From NCBI GenBank assembly GCA_902729315.2, contig LR746270.1:6891221-6955220 (forward strand): a stretch of 64,000 nt of DNA. The letters run 5' to 3'. Shown in pieces: positions 1 through 9,904 of the stretch. Position numbers and translations under genes: made by a program. The first letter of the stretch is position 1, and every line of letters starts with the position of its first letter. The stretch comes from Spirodela intermedia (Eukaryota; Streptophyta; Magnoliopsida; Alismatales; Araceae). The notes beneath the pieces are model-generated. The model ran no database searches, was not told where the DNA came from, and worked only from the letters and a program-made list of their open reading frames with translations.

Positions 1-599
1 TAACATGATGATATATCATAGTCTTCCCATTGTCACTTTGCCATCTGAACAATTCACATACTTGCAGGCGAAAGAAGGCACTGTGTTGTCTTTTGCCCAT
101 CTTTGTTGTGTGAAGATGAAGATGGCTCCATCTTGGCTGAAGTTGATCATTGTGGGTAGGGGTATCGTCATTGCATATCTAGGTTCAGGTAGAGTAACTG
201 TCAAATATCTTCTAAGAGGAAAGCTCAAGAAGGATTAAGATTTTCAACGTTTCATCTCTGCAAGGTCTAGACGCATCAAGAATATTATTTGTAAAAAAAT
301 GCTGACTGATAACGATTGAAAGTCTACTTTGTGACACTTTCAAGCTGAATTCGTTTTAATTAACAGAAAAAGGGGGACTCCAAAATTGTATCTAGAGTTT
401 AGTAATTACATATTAAAACGAAAGTGTATACAATTGGTCACTTTGCAAATACACTCTCAGAGGAGTCTTCAGTCACTGAACTCTTCATCTTTTTGGTTCA
501 TGCCATATATTGACAATGATATTGCTCTTCTTTTCTTCATTGTAAGAGAGGCCTATTCGGTAGAAAGCTTGAAATCTTGTATTGTTTTGAAGAGGCGCC

Positions 600-601
<2 letters not shown>
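1..601. other. No recognisable gene
   Basis: AT-rich sequence. The only open frames are about 70-100 codons long on both strands, with no recognisable domain, and they overlap each other antisense. I see no transposon ends or conserved motif here. Confidence 0.5.
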
Positions 602-672
<71 letters not shown>

Positions 673-678
673 TATATT
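602..678. repeat. Compound microsatellite (CT)n(TA)n(CA)n
   Basis: About 19 CT units run directly into about 10 TA units and then into a short CA tract. The CT run forces the low-complexity Ser-Leu and Arg-Glu peptides of the overlapping open frames, which are therefore not genes. Such compound tracts are usually length-polymorphic. Confidence 0.95.
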
Positions 679-3020
679 GAGCAGGGAGAAAACTTGAAAA
701 AAACCACAAAGCCACAAATTTGGTTTTACTGTTTGGTGTGCGGTTTGGTTAATTACAGTACATGTAAAACGCATCATTGTAGACAAAAGGAAAGAGATTG
801 AGAAATATTGCAAGAAAATTGATAAAAAAAAGGGTGAAAAAAAAATACTTGTCAAATAGTGGAGCGAGAAAATCAGCATGCGTAGTAGTTTGATCCCTCT
901 CATCCATCCAAGTCTTCACCTTCTTAGCCTCTCTTCTAATGAGTTCGGACGCCCTGTACAAGTCATTTCTAGGGCTTCAGATGAGCCTAATGGGACAATA
1001 ATTTCTTCAAATTATCAAGATTTAATCTCTTCAATCTAATTTTGAATCCTTAGGATGCATGGGTGGGTTGTTTCAGAGGCGTTAACTTTCGAGAGGTTTT
1101 TACTATTCCTTCAGCACATGACAAAAGGGAACGAAGTGGACAAAAAGCTTGATAGTTTAAGGCGCCGGTTAGGATACGATAGTATATGTCAACGGCCTGT
1201 ACTTTCATTCGACCGAAAATCAATGGAATTATTAGGCAAATATGCCTAGAAAAAAATTTCAAACCTTTATCCGTAAAAATCTAATAAAACATTCATTTTC
1301 TTCTTGATTTCTGTAATCAACAAGCTGAGGAAATTTGATTATTTTGAAAATTTGGTTGAACAGATTGAATGAATAATTTACCATTTAACAACTTTTTTGC
1401 CTCGAGCCAATGTCCGAGTACCAGGCGCTACGGCGCTGAAGTAACCCCTGCCTCTGGACACCCTTAAACAAATCAAATAGACTTAGATAAATGGCAAACA
1501 GTTTGGGGTTGGAGGGGTAATAGATTAATTTATGATTAATCATGATATAATCCTTTAGTTTTGATTTCTTTTGGGTTTTTTCTCTGGACATCCTTGAACT
1601 AATCAAATAGACTTACTCTGATAAATGACAAACAGTTTAGGGTTTGGAGGGGTGTCATAAGTGCGCCCCTCCAAATCTTGGAAGCATCGCCGCTGCCAAT
1701 AGGGAGGCGCCAATCAGGGGAGTTGAACCCCACCCGCTTGATGATTCCAATAAATTTTTCCTCAAGTGTTCGTTGAATCTATCACTGATGGAGATCTGTC
1801 ATTGCTTTTGGAGGAAGACAGTATAAAACTCTCATTTTTCATTTAACTAGAGAGAAAGCAGTGTTTATCTATTACACTAATTATCGTTCGATTTTAGTCT
1901 CGAAGGAACCATTTGACAAGAAGATTTTAATCTCTCTCTCTGCCTCCCTCCCTCCCTCCCTCCCTCCCGCCCAGTGAGTGCATGTCGAAGACACGGAGAT
2001 TAAGCAACAAGCTGAAGTTGAATTGACAAGGAGACTCGATCTCTGCTCAAAAACTTTCACAAATTAAAGAGAATGATTACGTATAAAAATATTCTACGTG
2101 GCAGATTCATTTACAAGAAGAAGACTAACCTTCGCTTGAAATCTTAACATATTTTTCACTCGGCTGTGCTATACTTTGGGTCTATTCTCAAACCTCAACA
2201 ATTCATTGTGTGATGATCGTCGAGGCGGAAGCACTGCTGAACTTCCCAAGTGAGCTTGTTCATGCTGATCCGGCAGCCCACGTCAATCTGTAAGCAACAT
2301 TAAAAGAAAAAACGAGGATAAAATATTGTTCTCATGCTTATATTCTGCGAATAATGCGTCATGTCCGAACTGCGTAATGAAACAGAAGAGAAACAAATCT
2401 GCCCCTACTTAAGATGTGTGAAAATTTTATTGTACATTGATAACGTCTATAGGTCATCCCCCGAGTATTCTTTATTAAGATTTCTTGATTTTTTTTTCCA
2501 GCTCCTTGCTGTAGTTCGAGTGAATCTGTATGTAAGTATGACTGATCTATTGAGGACTCTATTAATGACTGATCAAAAAGATAATCATCCAAATTAGATT
2601 GTGATGGGAAAGGTAGTAGATCATTGCTAATATCATTCATAGGTAGTGGTAGAACAAGATCAAAGAATAGAGATCATCCAAGTGTGTCGCATTTGATTTA
2701 AAATTGTGAAATAAAAAGATATTTTTATAAAATAAAACATCTTGTGAGATGATGTTCTATTTTGTTTCCAGGTCATAGAGTTTATACTCATTGGTGTCAA
2801 CGGCTATCCAATAAAAACATATGATTTGGTTGGAGACTTCAATTTTGTTCGATTTCCTTACAATGTAGATGCAAAGGCCCAGCAACCAAACACCCTTCAT
2901 ATAGAGTATTCAATAAATTGTTTATAAAGCAATTCATATGATGTCTGATTGTTGAGAATTGGCGAAGTTAATCTATTTATAAGATAAGTTGTTGCCAATA
3001 TACACTTTCACCAAAATTAT
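679..3020. other. Intergenic DNA without a recognisable gene
   Basis: No open frame longer than about 115 codons and none with a recognisable domain. The stretch holds an imperfect direct repeat (1452-1652) and a short CCCT tract (about 1941-1972). The rest is AT-rich and unassigned. Confidence 0.5.
1452..1652. repeat. Imperfect direct repeat, two units of about 70 bp
   Basis: Unit 1 (about 1452-1519) and unit 2 (about 1581-1652) both begin CTCTGGACA, contain AATCAAATAGACTTA and end in GGTTGGAGGGGT or GGTTTGGAGGGGT. The start-to-start spacing is about 129 bp. Differences are point changes plus a few inserted bases, so the duplication is not fresh. Confidence 0.75.
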
Positions 3021-3023
3021 AAA

Positions 3024-3525
3024 CCGGCGAGACGGCGTCAATCCCCGCTACGTTCTCGCTGGATTCTTCCAGGACCTCCTGAAGAGGCTATAGAGGGAGT
3101 TCGGGCGGGTGGAGGACGCCTGGCTGGGCACCCTTCCAAGGAGTCTTTGGAAGAGCTGGTGCTGTCTCTCGACTCCAGGCTGGCCGCCGTAGAAGAGAGC
3201 ATCAGCAAAGCGCAGATCGAGGAGAAACAGGAGACAACAGCAACCCAGATAAGTCAGAACCAGTTGCCTTCAGTTGAGAACCTGCATTCGAAGACGGACA
3301 TTGACGTGCAGCCTCTTCAGAGCTTCGATGGCACGGAATTCCACAACGCAAGGCCAGAGTTGCTGGAAGATGTCGTTGACTTTAGGGGAACTTCCATAGA
3401 CATGCAGAGCTGCTCAATGCCCTGGGCCCCCTGAGGACCAGAGCCGGTGAAATTGGTAGTGGATGCCCCTCCATAATTTCTCGCTGTGCTCTGCCGGCGA
3501 CCGATATACATTGTAGGCGGAGAAA
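3024..3525 (+). pseudogene. Truncated type I MADS-box pseudogene (inverted copy of the gene at 56159-57595)
   Basis: Compared with the intact 478-codon gene on the other side of MSH5, homology begins at about codon 76 and the whole MADS DNA-binding domain is missing. The coiled-coil part is present but carries an in-frame TAG near 3090 and a frameshift just before 3147. The open stretch 3147-3400 matches residues around 118-210 of the intact copy. The next roughly 230 codons are deleted, and the last 35 or so codons are then recognisable up to a TAG at about 3523. It lies about 540 bp upstream of an intact MADS gene on the same strand, the same tandem arrangement as at 54.7-57.6 kb. It cannot encode a DNA-binding MADS protein. 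Confidence 0.85.
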
Positions 3526-4060
3526 CCGCCGACCTTCGGCCCCAATCTGAACCGAGTTGCGGATGATTGACACGATGTAAATGAGAGTTCGACACACATA
3601 AACACATTCTGCACGCCACTCGGTCCCTGATTGACGCGATGCAAGCACACAGAAACATGGTTGTATTCCTTCTCGTGAAGCCTTTTTAATTGTCATGTCG
3701 TGTAGGTCCAGTGGAGCGATGTGGTCGTGGAACCTTGGTAGTCATTTGCATGGGAGGGATACGACCGAGGAGGAAAACCCAAGGCCCGGGCAACTGGAGC
3801 CGGACCGGTCTGTTGTACCTCGGTGACCGGCGGGAATCCTCCTTGCAACGGTCACAAGAATTCTCCCGCCTTCGGCTCCCGCGCAAACTCTCCCATTCGA
3901 AACTCCACAACGGGCGGGAGATCTCCCCAACGGTCGGTAGATCCCGGCCACAGAGGGCGGGAGCGCGGAGGATATAACAGAAGGAGTGGGGGGGGCGGGG
4001 ACGGCCATTGAGTTCAAGAACTCATTCCTTCTCAGCTCCCTCCTCCCACCAGATAGATAG

Positions 4061-4996
4061 ATGGCTTCGACTTCCGCAATGGAGAGGGGTGCCAAGCGCA
4101 GGGGGAAGAAACCTTGGGCAAGGAGGGAGCAGGGTCTGAAGAAGAAGGCCGCCGAGTTGTCGACGTTGTGCGGGGTCGACGTCTTCTTAGCCGGCTACAA
4201 CGATGAAGGAGAAGATTTCTTCATCTGGCCGCACGACATGAAAGAAGCGGAGCGCATCGCCGATCGGCTAAAGGAGCAGCAGGGAATCGGCGGCGGGCAG
4301 GGCCCAGGTGGGAAGAGAAAGAGGGGGGCTTCCACCTCTGCCCCCAACACTGCTTCGAAGCGACGGAAAGGGGACTCCAAGGCGGCCGTTTGTCCCCAGA
4401 ATTCCGCCGCCGAGAGACCTGTGCAGAAATCCGACGTCGAGTTCTGTCTGGATGTCCTAGACAAAGAAGAACCGATGGCCTTCTGGAGAGAGATTCTCGA
4501 GATGACTTCGGGCAGCAGCGGCGCGATCACCAACGACTTTGGAGCGGCAGCGGGGGCAAACGCTATTCGTCCTACAGGCCGAGCAGAAGCCACCACCGGG
4601 ATCGCGGTAGCCGCCGGACTCCCCTCCATGATCCCTCCTCTGTTCCCGCCTCATGAGATCTCCGACGACCTCCCAGTGGAAGCCGGCTGGGGAGCCTCGC
4701 CGTGGAACGGGGAGTATGTGCGAGATTTATCAGCGGGGAGCAGCTGGCCGTACTTCCAAGAGCCGCTCGTCGCGGACGAGGCCTTCCGCAGTCCTTCACT
4801 GGAGGAGCTCCTCTGGGGGGTACCTTCAGTGTCCGGCGGACATGCCCTTGAAATGGAGGCGCAAAGGAGCTATCTGTGCTCATGTCAGGCGGCGATAGGC
4901 GTTCCCGGGGTGATCCCCTTCCTTCCTCCTCTTCTTCCTCCTCATCCAGCAGCTTTTTCCTTTTCTGCCGCGAATCCGGGGTGGGCGTATTTCTAG
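4061..4996 (+). CDS. Type I (M-gamma-like) MADS-box transcription factor, 311 aa
   Basis: Intronless, GC-rich reading frame with an ATG directly after a GATAGATAG leader. Residues about 15-75 form a MADS domain: a basic stretch RREQGLKKKAAELSTLCGVD is followed by a variant beta region ending in the FIWP motif, as in AGL80-like type I proteins. There is no K domain. The rest is low-complexity and Pro/Ala/Gly-rich, with a short FWREIL segment near residue 145. By family, it is expected to be a nuclear DNA-binding protein acting in female gametophyte or endosperm; that role is inferred. A weak TATA-like element (GGATATAAC, about 3969) lies about 90 bp upstream. A copy 98% identical at protein level lies inverted at 54676-55611. 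It is not a standard type II MIKC gene. Confidence 0.85.
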   Translation: MASTSAMERGAKRRGKKPWARREQGLKKKAAELSTLCGVDVFLAGYNDEGEDFFIWPHDMKEAERIADRLKEQQGIGGGQGPGGKRKRGASTSAPNTASKRRKGDSKAAVCPQNSAAERPVQKSDVEFCLDVLDKEEPMAFWREILEMTSGSSGAITNDFGAAAGANAIRPTGRAEATTGIAVAAGLPSMIPPLFPPHEISDDLPVEAGWGASPWNGEYVRDLSAGSSWPYFQEPLVADEAFRSPSLEELLWGVPSVSGGHALEMEAQRSYLCSCQAAIGVPGVIPFLPPLLPPHPAAFSFSAANPGWAYF

Positions 4997-5479
4997 GATC
5001 ACGCGGCGGAGCATTGTGAAGCAGTCTGCTGTAAACCCCTGGGACCGACCCAGTCCGACTCCAGTTCTTGTCAGGCATTGTTGTAAATCAATACGAAGCA
5101 TTGATGTAAATCAAGATGTCTTTTCTTCGCAAACCCCATAGTCTCCCCCACGTCGCTCTTATGGGTTTGACTTCCGAGCAGAGTCCTCCATTGATTAAAG
5201 CTCCATTAGGGACCCAAATCTGGCTCGAATAGTTTTCCAGTCTCCGCCATGCTCAGCCAGAAGAAATGCCCACTGCATGTGGAGAGCGGCCGTAAAGAAC
5301 AAGCTTGAATGAGGTTGGACAGAAATGCGCATGGCTACTGACCTGTTCAGGTTGCAGAGCGGCATTTAAGCAGCTGGATGGACATTGCTAAACACCACAC
5401 AGAAGATCAATTTGCGGCCGGCATCTAACGAGGTCTTTGTTAGCTGCAGAGTAAGCAGAAGGCAGCGGTGGGTCGGGGA

Positions 5480-5790
5480 AGGGAAGCCGTCACTTGTGGA
5501 TTTAGGGAGAGAAGAAGAGGGAGGGGGAGAGACAGTAGGTGGGTTGAAGGGCCAGCTACTGGGAGCTTACAGGCTAGTCTCGTTGTCACCCATTCTTACA
5601 TCCTAGCCAGATCCCTGCTAGATCACTGCTGGCGTCTAATACCTGATGATCTTGTCGGTTTCAGGGAGAATGGCAGAGGAACCAAGACAGGGGTCAATTG
5701 GGAGAGAAATGATCGAGCAATCCGAAAACAGAGTCGTCTCCTACTGTTAAGACAGAGAATCCTGCACAAGAGTGAAAATGTCGACACTCA
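5480..5790 (+). repeat. Dispersed repeat in the 3' flank of the MADS gene
   Basis: This stretch recurs in the same orientation at about 53390-53600 and in part, inverted, at about 54070-54180. Shared landmarks are GTGGAT followed by GGGGAGAGAAGAAGAG-like sequence, ACAGGCTAGTCTC, CTGATGATCTTG-like sequence and GAGTCGTCTCCTAC. It has no credible coding content. It could be part of a retroelement LTR, but I see no TG/CA ends. Confidence 0.6.
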
Positions 5791-7002
5791 AATGCATCGA
5801 TTTCAAGCTGAGGTGCAGTAACTGACGTGTCCGCCGCTACAGGAAGAAGAGTAGTTGTTTGCGGCAGCACGTGAGACTAATCTGAATGGTATGGCTCTTA
5901 TCGGCTCAAGGTGAAGGTGATGTGACAAGAAACCGCTGCGCGATAGAATGGATGAGAGACAGGTCGTGCAGTGGGTTTAGAATGTGGAAGATCAATCAAT
6001 CAAGTGAGGGAAATGATGGGGTCTGCTTTGAGATTATCCCTCAACACATACAATTAGTCGATTCACTTCGGCTTATCAGCGGATTAACAGAAAAAATCAC
6101 AGCTTCGAGGAGTGTGATCACAGACATCTCAATCCACTTGAAAACAAAGCTCAGTGACTAAGAAACCATTGATTTAACAAATGGTGTCTGCCTGTCAGAA
6201 TCATGACTAATTTTCACCACTACTGATATTTTATGTACAAAGCATTTTACTGATTAGGTTCTAACGATCGCATCTAATGAATACAAGCTGAATTTCAGGA
6301 TTGAAAATTCACGAGTTAATAATTCAAAATCAGCGTTTCAGAGACAGTGTATGCGAACCATCTACAATTATTTCAAACTAAAATTCAGAATTCATGACAC
6401 AAATTTAACAGTCTCTGTTTGAACATATTTCAAAAATTGGAACTTCAATAGTCAATGCCCACTATGCCCACTGAATACAGAGTACACAACTCGTGAGTTC
6501 CATGGTATTTAGAATTATTTAAAGATCAGAAATTATCAGATAAATATCTCTTGACTGCATAGAAATCTTTTACTCATAGAAATCTTCTTTCTCGCCATAA
6601 ATACTTCACAAGATGGTTATTGTGTAATCAATGCCCATGGATTGTATGTAATCAACTCAGACTAAAATTAAACTTTATAATTCTTAAATTTAATAGTCCT
6701 CGAAGATATTTCAGGATCATCAATTAATATATTAATCACTCTTCGCTACACCACCATTTCAAACTAAACTAAAATTTATAATTCATACCGGAAAGCCATA
6801 TTCATTCCAATCTGTCTCATAATAAGATTAAAATCGAATCTTTATTATGCTAATTTTTTGTCTCAATAAAATGCAGTTGTCTTGTTTTTCTATTGATATG
6901 ATCTCTAATAAATTAGATCCATATTATTTGTCCTGTAGTATATGTCAGGATTTAATTCTAGTTTTTTTGCATTGGTACTATCAGATAGAATTATAATTTT
7001 AT
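5791..7002. other. No recognisable gene
   Basis: AT-rich, stop-rich sequence in all frames apart from a 91-codon frame at 5886-6161 without any recognisable domain. I see no repeats or element ends. Confidence 0.5.
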
Positions 7003-7203
7003 TCATTTGATTTCACAATCTTCAAGTCGAGATTTTATTGAGAAATGTTTTTGGCAGCATAGTGCAGCAGTGATGTATTCAGGTTCAGTTGTGGGCAAGA
7101 CAATTGATTCTCGTTTTCCTGAGGACCAAGAAATCATGTATCCTGCAAGGAAAATGCGAGTGCCATTTGTGCTGTTTCTATAAAAGACAACAGAATCATT
7201 CAA
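7003..7203 (-). mobile_element. Copia RNase H remnant
   Basis: The minus-strand frame contains FLAGYMISWSSGKRESIVLP followed by TTEPEYITAALCCQ. This is the Copia-type RNase H core, normally a LISWSSKKQ-like stretch followed by a STEAEY motif. Only this scrap is recognisable, with no LTR or other pol domain next to it, so it is an old, decayed fragment. Confidence 0.75.
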
Positions 7204-9613
7204 AGCCCGCTAAATTGAAATACTAAATTCCAAGCTCGATGATTGAAGGTAAATAACGAAGAGTGAATTTCATTACAGTCAACCGTGATTCTTCTCATAG
7301 GGAAATGCTATTAAATTTTTTTGGTATACTTGCTGACAAATAGAGCAGAAAGCCAGTTATAAGAGTTTTTTCTCAATTTATTTTCTATGGTAATCCAAAT
7401 CTACAGAGAGATTTCAATCCATTCATGTTGAATTTCTTTAAAAGTTCATTGGTATATTTTGATTAGGAGATAAGATTTAAGGAAGGAGATCTTCAGCTTT
7501 TTGGTGTAAAAGATAAGTTTTAAGTGACTGCAGATCCTGGAGATTCTCCTTCATCTTCCTCTACCTGATTCTCTCCATTGCTATCGGCGACTTGGTTCCC
7601 TGTCTCCCCTTTTTTCTATGCTGGTGCTCTCTCAAAGTCGTCTCCTCCGTATGTTATATATATAGATGGACACACAAACACATACAAATGTCAACGTCTG
7701 TCTGCACTAACTTTGAAATAATTTGCTGCTCCGGCCTCTTGTTGCCGAGTCTCACAACCCCTCCGATGTCAGTCTTCATCACAGGAGAGACGTCCATACA
7801 TGTCTCAACGTTTTAAACACCCACAAATCAAAGAGAGACGCTAACCCCTCTCCACATGCCTAAGACGAGTAATCATCAGCACCTTCCACCCGCTGCAGTG
7901 CCCTTCTTCGGGGGGAGTTCTGCTAACAAGTTTGTGGTCCATATTGATCTACATGAAGAAGTAGTCTCTTACCTTCGACAAGAAGCCCAAGGATCAACAC
8001 AAGCTGTTATCTTTTGAGTTCATCCAAAATGAACCCACTGTTGAGGAAGATGAGCGTTCTTGTTCCTTCTTCTAGAATAGCGGACGATTGACGCCAGACA
8101 CACCATGAGAAAGTGAGGAAGAGAGTCCAAACAAAGAGAACACACCAGATTTAACATGCTTCGGAGAACCCTCCGACGTCCACGTACTTGCTGAAGAGCC
8201 TGAGTACTCATCGAAGATTCCAATAGAGCACCACTAGACTTCAACACCCACTTGCATATGCTTCGTGAAAGGCCCCATCCTTTCTTTCCCGTATATTCAT
8301 CTTGTGAACATCTAAAGATGGCTAAGTCTAGACAGTCTATCTGCTTTGGTTGTAAGACTCGGCTTACATAAATTTCTTGGTCCAAAACAAAACCTTTCTA
8401 GGGTTGGGACGATTTAAGAGGAAACATTTTTCGTGGTTTGTGGGTCTCATGAAAGGAAAGTCGCTGACGCAGCCGCTACATAGACTTTGCTAGGTATGTT
8501 AAAGTCTTGAAAATGCCACAGCTATAAGAATAGGAAGATCTTTGATCCAAAAGCTTTTACTGTCTTCCAGCAATCCTTTTTTATTTGCCTTGAGAACCTA
8601 TTTGTGTATTTGACGAAATTCGTTTTCTGATGTACGTCCAATGCAAATTGCCTCGTATAGTAAATACCACTGAAGCGCGCATGGATAACCACGTACGCTT
8701 GCCGCCCACCGGCGCATGCTGCTGCTCACTGGCGTTAGGGGCATTAGCAGACCGCCAGGCCGTTGCTTACTAGAAGCGTCCGGCGTGCACGCGCCGCCGT
8801 GTCACGCCCACATTGACGCTCGCCGCCTGGCGGCCTTTCCGGACCAGCTGTGTTCAAGGATGAAAGCCGAAGATAGACGGAGAGAACTTCCACAGAGCTG
8901 ACACCTTCGTCTCTTTGGAGGCAGACGTCTCCGTCACTGCGGTTCTCGAGTCAATCAAGAAGTTGTGATCCCGCATGATGCGTGTAAGTAACACCAGCTA
9001 ATCTTTGAAGCTTTCCACGAGGGGCCGTGTGGCGGCGTTGACCTTATTAACAGCTTCATACTGTCTCAATGAAGGTTATCGGAAATCGGATCAGATTCTG
9101 AAGGCTGCTTCGTCTGACTAGAGCCATGTGCAGGGTACCGATGATTAGGCGACAGGATCAGCCATGCCCTATCCGATCTACTGGAAGCCTCGAAGTCAAC
9201 TAGAAATAATGCCACAAGCTATGTAGGAATGGGATCCTCTAAGTCATATCGTTGAAATTCAATCTTGATCGTCCGATTCTCCTAACTGTGACCAATGAGA
9301 GAGGGAGCGGGTCTTTCCTTTCAACGTTTATGACTTCTCAAACGCGATTTTTGTTTTATACAACGGAACTCGATCTCCCTAGTTTCTGTGCGCGTACAGC
9401 TCGCCGAAAAAGTTCACCGACGTAGAAACGTTCACACGTTTTGACGAATTGGATCACCTCGAGTGGGTTTATTCCTCCACCTTCCAAGCTTTGAGCTGGT
9501 GTCCCGTCCGACGTGCATCTCTCTCTATCTCTCCCCTACCTCATCCTCCCTCCGCAACCCTTTCCTCTCTTCTGCGCTCGACAAAACATCTAGACCCGCA
9601 GTTGGACTAGGAT
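7204..9613. other. Intergenic DNA and upstream region of the CNL pseudogene
   Basis: Mostly unassigned. A 121-codon minus-strand frame (8020-8385) has no recognisable domain. A GC-rich patch at about 8680-8900 is unassigned. The last 130 bases before 9614 are CT-rich with several CTCTCC-type runs, the composition expected of the CNL 5' leader. Confidence 0.45.
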
Positions 9614-9616
9614 ATG

Positions 9617-9621
9617 GCGGC
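9617..9621. repeat. Target-site duplication GCGGC, left copy
   Basis: Five bases immediately before the LTR TG. The same five bases follow the other LTR at 14651-14655, as expected for Copia integration. Removing the element and one copy joins ATG-GCG-GCG-CCA in frame with the CNL gene. Confidence 0.95.
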
Positions 9622-9904
9622 TGTTAGAAACTCGCCGGAGAGACGACGGCAGTTAAGACGTCGCCGGCGAGATCACCTTCTGAGTCACAGGAAAAACCCA
9701 GCAGGAGGAACAAGGAAGACTATCTCGCTCATTGAAAACCTCTTACAGCCCTCTTTAAATAAGGGAGCAACAAAAAGAGAAAAGAAATAACCGTAAGCAA
9801 TAAGCAACCTGTTACAGCTCTAGGCGGTGTGCCTCGAGACATGTAAGGCTTATGCCGTTACGCGAAACGACGTGGAAGACATGCAAGGCTCCCCGTTCAC
9901 GACA
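9622..9904 (-). repeat. Copia 3' LTR
   Basis: On the plus strand it starts TGTTAGAAAC and ends GTTCACGACA. By eye it is base-for-base identical to 14368-14650. The polyprotein frame runs about 55 bases into it before stopping. Confidence 0.95.

Larger units (their letters stand above)
3024..5612. repeat. Left arm of MADS-module inverted duplication
   Basis: This block corresponds, inverted, to about 54058-57372. Coordinates pair with a near-constant sum (4061 with 55611, 4996 with 54676, 5385 with 54287, all 59672), except for an offset of about 0.7 kb caused by the internal deletion in the left pseudogene. The arms differ by scattered substitutions and small indels. The MADS protein differs at five residues by eye. 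Confidence 0.9.

Noticed and set aside
602-678. Ser-Leu and Arg-Glu repeat proteins
   Set aside because: They are translations of a CT/TA/CA microsatellite.
8020-8385. A 121-codon minus-strand frame
   Set aside because: No recognisable motif and an unremarkable composition; it could not be supported as a gene.
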